A program made the position numbers and the translations under genes. Below are positions 58,165-64,000 of a stretch of 64,000 bases of DNA, piece after piece; positions within the stretch are counted from its first letter, which is position 1; every line of letters starts with the position of its first letter. The notes beneath the pieces are model-generated. The model did no database searches and was not told the DNA's origin. It saw nothing but the letters and a program-made list of their open reading frames with translations. Source of the stretch: Sphingorhabdus_B arenilitoris (GTDB taxonomy: Bacteria; Pseudomonadota; Alphaproteobacteria; Sphingomonadales; Sphingomonadaceae); NCBI RefSeq assembly GCF_042651485.1, contig NZ_JBHSDH010000013.1, forward strand, positions 1 through 64,000. Reading direction: 5' to 3'.

Positions 58165-59715
58165 ATGGTGAGCACGCCAGACGCAGTTAGCGTAGCATCA
58201 GAAAGGATAGCAGACGTCGATGTTCTGATCGTCGGTGCGGGTCTGTCCGGCATTGGCGCAGCGGCGCATCTGACCATGCAATGTCCGGGCAAAAGCTATG
58301 CCATTGTGGAGCAGCGTGCTGATATGGGCGGGACGTGGGATCTGTTTCGGTATCCCGGCATTCGCTCTGACAGCGATATGCACACGCTGGGATATAGGTT
58401 TAAACCATGGCTGCATGAAAAAACGATCGCCGACGGTCCGGCGATTTGGGACTATGTGCGGGAAACCGCCGAAGAATTTAACATCAAACAGCATATCCAT
58501 TTTCGCCACCGGGTGATTAAGGCCGACTGGTCGAGCGCGGATGCGACTTGGACGGTGACGGCGCGGCGCGAAGAGGATGGTGCAGAGGTCCAGTTTCGGG
58601 CCAATTTCCTGTTCATGTGTGCGGGCTATTATAATTATGACGAAGGCTATAAGCCCGATTTCCCGGGCGAGGAAAATTTCAAAGGGCAGGTGATCCATCC
58701 GCAGCACTGGCCGGATGATTTCGACCATGCGGGAAAGAAGGTTATTGTTATTGGGTCGGGCGCGACCGCCGTAACCATTGTGCCAGTGATGGCGCAAACG
58801 GCGGCAAAGGTAACGATGCTGCAACGATCGCCGACCTATATGGTATCTCGCCCCGCTATCGATCCATTTAGCCGGTTTATGCGCAAGATATTGCCCGAAA
58901 AAATTGCTTATGCGGTCACGCGTTGGCGCAATATCAATTGGCAAAGGCTGGTTTACTGGCGCGCGCGGTCTGCACCGGATAAAATGGCGAAAACATTGCT
59001 CGATGAAGCGCGCGAAGCCATGCCCGGATACGAAAATTTCGAAACCGACTTTGTGCCGCGCTATGGCCCGTGGGAGCAGCGGCTGTGCCTTGTCCCCGAT
59101 GCAGATATGTTTGATGCAATCAACAAAGGCAAGGTGCAGGTGGTGACTGATCATATCGATCATTGGACCGAAACCGGGATCAAGCTGAAATCTGGAAAAG
59201 AGTTAGAAGCTGATGTGATTGTCACGGCAACCGGGCTTAACTTGGTGCTGTTGGGCCAAACCGACCTGAGCGTAGATGGCAAACCCATCAATTTAGCCGA
59301 CCATGTCAATTATAAGGGCGTGATGTTCAACGACATCCCCAACATGGCCAGCGTTTTTGGTTATGTGAATGCCAGCTGGACATTGAAAACCGATATAGTC
59401 GCCGACTATGTCTGCCGGTTGCTGAATGTCATGGATGCCAAAGGCGCGAAAATAGCCAATCCGCATTTGGACGAACCCGGCATGCCGCGCCTTCCTTTTG
59501 TCGAAGATTTTTCCTCCAGCTATTTTGCACGCAGTTTTGACAAGCTCCCCAAAAATGGTGACCGTCATCCGTGGCGCGTTCTGCAAAATTACGCGGCGGA
59601 AAAAAAGATACTGACGAAGGATCCGGTAGATGACGGCGTGATGATTTTCAGCAACGCGAGCGCCAAGATGGGGGATAGCGCCGATACCACCGACGTGATG
59701 GAGGCGGCGGAATAA
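58165..59715 (+). CDS. EthA-type Baeyer-Villiger monooxygenase
   Basis: 516 aa from ATG 58165 with GGGAG upstream (GTG 58159 is possible). FAD-binding GAGLSG at 25-30, Baeyer-Villiger fingerprint FKGQVIHPQHWP at 172-183, NADPH-binding GSGATA at 197-202, and RYPGIRSDSDMHTLGYRF near 62-79. The chain follows M. tuberculosis EthA closely along its length, including GYYNYDEGY, QRSPTY and NASWTLK segments. It should insert oxygen next to ketones using NADPH. EthA in mycobacteria is repressed by the TetR protein EthR, and an operator-like palindrome lies just upstream here. Physiological ketone unknown. Confidence 0.92.
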   Translation: MVSTPDAVSVASERIADVDVLIVGAGLSGIGAAAHLTMQCPGKSYAIVEQRADMGGTWDLFRYPGIRSDSDMHTLGYRFKPWLHEKTIADGPAIWDYVRETAEEFNIKQHIHFRHRVIKADWSSADATWTVTARREEDGAEVQFRANFLFMCAGYYNYDEGYKPDFPGEENFKGQVIHPQHWPDDFDHAGKKVIVIGSGATAVTIVPVMAQTAAKVTMLQRSPTYMVSRPAIDPFSRFMRKILPEKIAYAVTRWRNINWQRLVYWRARSAPDKMAKTLLDEAREAMPGYENFETDFVPRYGPWEQRLCLVPDADMFDAINKGKVQVVTDHIDHWTETGIKLKSGKELEADVIVTATGLNLVLLGQTDLSVDGKPINLADHVNYKGVMFNDIPNMASVFGYVNASWTLKTDIVADYVCRLLNVMDAKGAKIANPHLDEPGMPRLPFVEDFSSSYFARSFDKLPKNGDRHPWRVLQNYAAEKKILTKDPVDDGVMIFSNASAKMGDSADTTDVMEAAE

Positions 59716-59765
59716 CGGTTATTGCGGCAGCGGTGGCGACGCTCAAATACTTATGAGTATACGGC

Positions 59766-60620
59766 CTAGGTCTTGACCCTAAATGCATTCCGATATTCTG
59801 GCTTGACCGCCTGCAAGGCGGCCTGTGTCACTGGCAGAGTGACTTCATACGCGCCCTCGGCGTACGGTCCAGCGCTATAAGGCCCTATCAATATTCCGAT
59901 TTTGTCAAAATGCACCTTATCGGTTGATCCCAAGATCACGGTATTTTCAGCGGGGTTGATACAGGCGTCAAATTCCGGAATGCTTGATTTATCATCTAAC
60001 CCCTCGCGCTTTTTGGCTCGTTGCCGGTCGAGCTGGGTACAAAAGGCTTTGACGATGGATGCAGTGAAGGCAGTGTCCGACGTGAATAGGTCCAGCGGTT
60101 TCATCCGTTTTCCTGCCTTTTTATCCCATAGCAGACTGTCGAAACCATAATTGCCATGCGCCCCGCCGCTATAAGAGGAAATTGTGGCGGATAGGCTTAA
60201 GTAACGCGGAGTATCGGCAACGCGTTGCCATTCGGCACCATAGGAAAAACCACGATATTCATAACCATTTTCCTTGGCATCTTTTTCGGCCTCCGCGACA
60301 TCGGATAACAATGCGGCCTTGTCTTTTTCAAGCTGCGCATCGAACCAGCTTTTCAATGCGGCGATCCGGCCGGCCTCTGCCGGGTAGCTGAAGCTAAATG
60401 AATAGCGGTCATTTTCTTCAGCAATGCTGCGGCCAGATGCGCCGGACGCTTGGGCTGTTGCCCCGCCCGCCGCTGCCCGCGCGGAGGCCTTGGGTATAGT
60501 ACCGACTGGATTGTCTTGATTGATTTTATAGGTTTTTTTATTCTCTGCACCGGGGGAGCAGCTGGGCAACAGGGCAAGCAATCCCAATATCCCTGTCGTT
60601 AAAAAAATGCGGCTATGCAT
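59766..60620 (-). CDS. RsiV/DUF3298-type lipoprotein
   Basis: 284 aa from ATG 60620 with GGGGGAG upstream. Lipobox LLPSC near residue 20. Ala/Gly-rich linker, then DUF4163- and DUF3298-like domains: YSFSFSYPAEAGRIAALKSWFDAQLEKDKAAL, SLSATISSYSGGAHGNYGFDSLLWDKKAGKRMKPLDLF, and IGPYSAGPYAEGAYEVTLPV. Similar domains occur in the Bacillus anti-sigma factor RsiV and lysozyme-binding proteins, but no anti-sigma region is seen here. Envelope lipoprotein of unknown function. Divergent from the M17 aminopeptidase, 45 bp between starts. Confidence 0.82.
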   Translation of the reverse strand: MHSRIFLTTGILGLLALLPSCSPGAENKKTYKINQDNPVGTIPKASARAAAGGATAQASGASGRSIAEENDRYSFSFSYPAEAGRIAALKSWFDAQLEKDKAALLSDVAEAEKDAKENGYEYRGFSYGAEWQRVADTPRYLSLSATISSYSGGAHGNYGFDSLLWDKKAGKRMKPLDLFTSDTAFTASIVKAFCTQLDRQRAKKREGLDDKSSIPEFDACINPAENTVILGSTDKVHFDKIGILIGPYSAGPYAEGAYEVTLPVTQAALQAVKPEYRNAFRVKT

Positions 60621-60665
60621 CAAAACAATCTCCCCCAAGCGGCAAATAGCGGTTAATGGATATGA

Positions 60666-62057
60666 ATGACAGATTATCATAAACTTATCGCGCCGGATAC
60701 GGGCCAAGATGCGAAAAGCATACTAGTTGTTCAAACCAGCAATTTTGGCGAATGGCTAACGGCCCAAAGCGACCGGATACGGGGGATGGTCGCAGCTCAT
60801 AAATTCACGGGCGGCGCAGGTGAGCTGGCGATCCTTTCAGGCGAAAATGCCGGTGACTGGTCAATATTGATTGGTGCAGCAGATATCAGCAAGCTGGACG
60901 TATGGGCGTTGGCCAAGGCGGCCGAAAGTTTGCCTGCGGGCTGTTACCGGTTGCAAGGCGCAGAGGCCGGTGATGCAATGCTTGGCTGGATATTGGGGCA
61001 ATATAGCTTTGACGAATATCGTGACGCGAGCCAGCGGGAGGGTGCCCGGATATTATTGGTTCAGGAACCAGGACGCATTGACACCGTGGTTGCGCAGGCA
61101 CAGGCAACCGCATTCGTCCGTGATTTAGTCAACCGGCCAGCGGGTGATTTGGGGCCGGAACAGTTGGAAGCCGAAACGCTGAAAATCGCAAAAAAGCACA
61201 AGGCCAAGGTGCAGGTTACAAGCGGCGATGCGTTGGAAAGCGGCTATCCGATGATCCATGCTGTGGGCCGGGCGGCGGCACGGGGATTTGGCCCGCGCTT
61301 GATTGAGGCCCATTGGGGTGATGAACGCCACCCGCGTATAGCGGTGATTGGCAAAGGCATTACCTTTGATAGCGGCGGACTGAACATGAAAAGCGGCGCC
61401 GGTATGCGTATTATGAAAAAGGATATGGGGGGCGCGGCGCATGCGCTGGCGCTGGCCGACCTGATCATGGCGGCGCATTTGCCGGTGCGGTTGCATCTGT
61501 TGATCGCTGCGGCCGAAAATTGCGTTTCCGGCAACGCGCTGCGTCCCGGAGATATTGTCAAAAGCCGGAGCGGGATTACCGTTGAAATTGACAATACCGA
61601 TGCCGAAGGCCGCCTGGTGCTGTCCGATGCCTTTACCAAGGCAGGTGAAGATACGCCCGAATTGATGATCGATTTTGCGACGTTGACCGGCGCGGCGCGG
61701 GTTGCGCTGGGACCAGATTTGCCCGCCATGTTCACCAATGATGATGCGCTGGCCGAGGCGATACATGACGCTGGGAACTTAGTCAGCGACCCCAATTGGC
61801 GGCTACCGCTGTGGGATGACTATGCCGATATGCTGGCCAGCGATGTTGCTGACACCGCAAATAGTGGCGGCAGCTTCGCAGGGTCTGTGACCGCAGCCCT
61901 ATTTTTGAAGAAATTTGTGCCGGAGAATACCCGCTGGGTGCATTTTGATACATATGCTTGGCGGCCTGCAGCAAAGCCGGGCCGGCCAAAGGGTGGGGAA
62001 GCGCTTGGCCTGCGTGCGGTATTCGGCTATCTGGCCAAAACCTATCCAGCGCGATAG
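60666..62057 (+). CDS. M17 leucyl aminopeptidase family protein
   Basis: 463 aa. C-terminal catalytic domain has GKGITFDSGGLNMKSGAGMRIMKKDMGGAAHALA, the signature NTDAEGRLVLSDA (metal-binding Asp/Glu), and LIDFATLTGAARVALG-type segment. Two zinc or manganese ions cleave N-terminal residues from peptides in the cytosol. N-terminal domain (residues 1-150) is weakly conserved. Followed 28 bp later by the NlpC/P60 gene, a peptide-recycling pair. Confidence 0.93.
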   Translation: MTDYHKLIAPDTGQDAKSILVVQTSNFGEWLTAQSDRIRGMVAAHKFTGGAGELAILSGENAGDWSILIGAADISKLDVWALAKAAESLPAGCYRLQGAEAGDAMLGWILGQYSFDEYRDASQREGARILLVQEPGRIDTVVAQAQATAFVRDLVNRPAGDLGPEQLEAETLKIAKKHKAKVQVTSGDALESGYPMIHAVGRAAARGFGPRLIEAHWGDERHPRIAVIGKGITFDSGGLNMKSGAGMRIMKKDMGGAAHALALADLIMAAHLPVRLHLLIAAAENCVSGNALRPGDIVKSRSGITVEIDNTDAEGRLVLSDAFTKAGEDTPELMIDFATLTGAARVALGPDLPAMFTNDDALAEAIHDAGNLVSDPNWRLPLWDDYADMLASDVADTANSGGSFAGSVTAALFLKKFVPENTRWVHFDTYAWRPAAKPGRPKGGEALGLRAVFGYLAKTYPAR

Positions 62058-62085
62058 GCAGGGGATATACGCGAAAGGTAGTAAT

Positions 62086-62991
62086 TTGGCCGATAAACAG
62101 CCAGCCATAAAAGCCCGGCCAACCTTCACATTGGAGGGGCATAGTTTTGTCGGTGACAAACGTACAACGCCGATACGCGGTGATCTAGCGGATATAAAGC
62201 TCGCCGGGTTATTATTCGCGCCGCATTATGCCGTGCCGATGATACGTAGCTGTATTTTACCATCTGCGATGATGCATGAGCGAGCAGATGGCGACTCCAC
62301 GGGCATTAGCGAGCTGATTTACGGTGAAGATTTTGCCGTCCTTGATGTTTCGGGTAAATGGGCCTGGGGCTACACCGTGCATGACGATTATCTCGGCTAT
62401 GTCGATTTGGACGCATTGGGGGAGCGGCCGGTTGCAACCCATGTGGTCACCAGCCGCAGCGCTACCTTGCTTGCTGCACCCGACGCCAAGGCGAACACAC
62501 TGGCGCGGCTGCACATGGGGGCAAAGCTGGTTTGCGGCGAAGCGGATGAAAGCGGTGAATTTTTAAGCTGCGATGACGGTTATATTTTTCGGGACCATGT
62601 CGCAGCAGTTGGTCAGGTTGAGGACGATCCGGCGGCGCTTGCCGAAAAATTGATCGGCACCCCCTATTTATGGGGCGGACGCAGCGGCCATGCAATTGAT
62701 TGCAGCGGGCTGGTGCAGCTGGTCTATGGAATTAAGGGCATATATTTACCGCGCGATACCGATTTGCAGCAGGATGTTGTTGGAACCCAGCTTGCCGATG
62801 GAGAACCGCTCCGCCGCAATGATTTGGTCTATTTCCCAGGCCATGTGGGGATCATGCAGGATGCAGATACCATCATCCACGCAACCGCGCATCATATGCA
62901 GCTGGTAGCGGAACCGCTAAGCGATGTTGTGGCCCGCAATCAACCAGAGGATGGCGGCCTCGCGATCACTGCGCGGCGACGATTGCTTTAA
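62086..62991 (+). CDS. NlpC/P60 cysteine peptidase with SH3-like N-terminus
   Basis: 301 aa from TTG 62086, with AAAGGTAG just upstream; the longer open frame is the end of the aminopeptidase read in another frame. SH3-like region (residues 50-170; KWAWGYTVHDDYLGYVDLDAL, then a second YIFRDHVAAVG element) and a C-terminal NlpC/P60 domain: Cys in AIDCSGLVQLVYGIKGIYLPRDTDLQQ, His in FPGHVGIM, and the third polar residue in IIHATAHH. Resembles dipeptidyl-peptidase VI (YkfC) that cuts peptidoglycan peptides. No signal peptide is seen, so it is probably cytosolic, recycling muropeptides with the aminopeptidase. Confidence 0.86.
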   Translation: MADKQPAIKARPTFTLEGHSFVGDKRTTPIRGDLADIKLAGLLFAPHYAVPMIRSCILPSAMMHERADGDSTGISELIYGEDFAVLDVSGKWAWGYTVHDDYLGYVDLDALGERPVATHVVTSRSATLLAAPDAKANTLARLHMGAKLVCGEADESGEFLSCDDGYIFRDHVAAVGQVEDDPAALAEKLIGTPYLWGGRSGHAIDCSGLVQLVYGIKGIYLPRDTDLQQDVVGTQLADGEPLRRNDLVYFPGHVGIMQDADTIIHATAHHMQLVAEPLSDVVARNQPEDGGLAITARRRLL

Positions 62992-63078
62992 GGCAGTTGC
63001 ATAGAGGCTGTTTGTGAGCGGCCCAGATGGTTCCTTACACCTTGATCCAGGGTAGCAGTGAAAACGAGTTTTAAGCCT

Positions 63079-64000
63079 ATGACAAAGAGTATTTTTATTG
63101 ATGGCGCGGCTGGTACCACCGGCCTTGAAATCGCACAGCGGCTATCGGGGCGCAGCGAATTTGCGCTAATCTGCCTTGATGAGCGGCGGCGAAAGGATAT
63201 ATCGGCCCGGCGTGAGGCGATGAATGACGCGGATTTTGTGATCCTCTGTTTGCCGGATGAAGCAGTGAATGACGCCGCCGCCATGGTCACAAGCGGTGAT
63301 ACTGCGATTATCGATGCGTCGTCTGTCAACCGGGTAGCGGACGGTTGGACCTATGGCTTTCCTGAGCTGAAACCCGGGCAGCGGGAGGCGATTGCAAAGG
63401 CCAAGCGGGTGAGTAATCCGGGCTGTTATCCCACAGGTTTTCTGGCATTGCTGGCACCGTTGGTGTCTGCGGGTCTGCTTCCGGCTGACTGGCCCTACAC
63501 GGTCAATGCTTTGTCCGGCTATTCGGGCGGCGGTAAGGCGATGATCGCGCGTTTTGAGGAGGCGGGCACTATTGCCGCGCGCGGCTATGGCTATGATCTG
63601 GCGCATAAACATCTGCCGGAGATGCAGAAATATGCCGGACTGTCGCATCCTCCGATATTTGCGCCAACGGTCGTGAACGCATTTCGCGGTATGATCGTTG
63701 AAATACCGCTGCCATTATTTGCGATGCCGAGTGCCGCTGCGGCGGGGACGTTGCGGGACGCGCTGGCGTCGCATTATGCTTCATCGCCGCTTGTTACCGT
63801 GGCAGGGGCCGCCATACCCAGCGAGCTGTTAATGTTGGACGGGGCCGATGGGCGGGATGATTTGCAGCTGTTTGTTGCACCGGCGGCAGACGGGAAAAGC
63901 GCCCGGTTAATCGCCATGCTCGACAATTTGGGCAAGGGCGCAAGCGGAGCAGCCGTGCAGAATTTGAATATCATGGCGGGTTTGGATGAAGCAGCGGGGT
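63079..64000 (+). CDS. argC: N-acetyl-gamma-glutamyl-phosphate reductase, type 2 (partial)
   Basis: Open at the window edge; 307 residues are present and only a few should be missing. ATG 63079. Third step of arginine synthesis, NADPH reduction of N-acetylglutamyl phosphate. N-terminal nucleotide site IDGAAGTTGLEIAQRL, catalytic Cys116 in SNPGCYPTG, LSGYSGGGKAMI, and a C-terminal NLNIMAGLDEAAG. The short length and missing insertions place it in the type 2 (short) ArgC group. Starts 87 bp after the NlpC/P60 gene on the same strand. Confidence 0.93.
   Translation, partial: MTKSIFIDGAAGTTGLEIAQRLSGRSEFALICLDERRRKDISARREAMNDADFVILCLPDEAVNDAAAMVTSGDTAIIDASSVNRVADGWTYGFPELKPGQREAIAKAKRVSNPGCYPTGFLALLAPLVSAGLLPADWPYTVNALSGYSGGGKAMIARFEEAGTIAARGYGYDLAHKHLPEMQKYAGLSHPPIFAPTVVNAFRGMIVEIPLPLFAMPSAAAAGTLRDALASHYASSPLVTVAGAAIPSELLMLDGADGRDDLQLFVAPAADGKSARLIAMLDNLGKGASGAAVQNLNIMAGLDEAAG

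Noticed and set aside
60666..62057. Second, longer start of the NlpC/P60 gene (open frame from 61915)
   Set aside because: The first 57 codons lie within the aminopeptidase gene, and a TTG with AAAGGTAG upstream gives a start right after its stop.

Overview
This window looks like a chromosomal stretch of an alphaproteobacterium, most likely a sphingomonad (Sphingorhabdus/Sphingopyxis-like). Grounds: a PhoK-type alkaline phosphatase, a LOV-HTH photoreceptor very close to Erythrobacter EL222, a clustered Entner-Doudoroff pathway, a TonB-dependent receptor, a release factor 2 without the usual frameshift, a DksA lacking most zinc cysteines, and a short secreted protein ending in a PEP-CTERM-like anchor. 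The taxonomic call is an inference from protein resemblance. I see no phage, transposase, integrase, CRISPR array or plasmid functions.

Layout. 1-2.7 kb: an AT-rich secreted protein of unknown function, bracketed by related repeats on both sides. 2.7-8.6 kb (minus): PhoK phosphatase, an AAA_28 ATPase, the translational GTPase TypA, a small lipoprotein and a DUF389 membrane protein. 8.6-14.2 kb: an SBF-like transporter, a secreted hypothetical, and a ybbA/ybbP-type ABC exporter divergent from a tesA-like GDSL lipoprotein esterase, the same arrangement as in E. coli. 14.3-18.5 kb (plus): a TelA/XpaC pair, tRNA-Gln(CTG) on the minus strand, and Ppx/GppA followed by RlmE. 18.5-23.6 kb (minus): ScsC-like DsbA protein, BepA-like M48 protease, RNase E with its terminator. 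24-32.8 kb: the LOV-HTH regulator, then release factor 2, DUF3137/LemA, a Tat-type M48 protease, PBP1A and the amidase AmiC.

33-46 kb: an alpha-methylacyl-CoA racemase-type CoA transferase, a TonB receptor, a fused E1 alpha/beta 2-oxoacid dehydrogenase translationally coupled to a FabD-like acyltransferase that has lost the malonate-binding arginine, and the Entner-Doudoroff cluster zwf, glucokinase-like, edd, eda, pgl. The glucokinase-like protein has lost its N-terminal ATP-binding motif. 46-54 kb: PilZ protein, DksA, a serine/glycine-rich surface protein, and a tightly packed run serS-surE-nlpD-like-K+ channel-lipid kinase joined by 1-4 base overlaps between most members. 54-64 kb: DUF1761, RimO, a nitric-oxide module (DUF1971, unknown membrane protein, group III truncated haemoglobin, divergent NsrR with two operators), an EthA-type Baeyer-Villiger monooxygenase, an RsiV/DUF3298-type lipoprotein, M17 aminopeptidase, NlpC/P60 peptidase and the start of argC (cut by the window edge).

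The most promising new observations are: (1) an 8-2-8 palindrome in front of the CoA transferase (33.2 kb) that recurs, 16 of 18 bases and inverted, in front of the EthA-type monooxygenase (58.1 kb), suggesting a two-locus regulon; (2) a compact NsrR regulon containing an unrecognised membrane protein as a candidate nitric-oxide-response factor; (3) the E1 fusion/acyltransferase pair, which may make and load a non-carboxylated acyl primer; (4) a probable glucokinase pseudoenzyme inside the sugar-catabolism operon; and (5) the repeat-flanked AT-rich gene at the left end.
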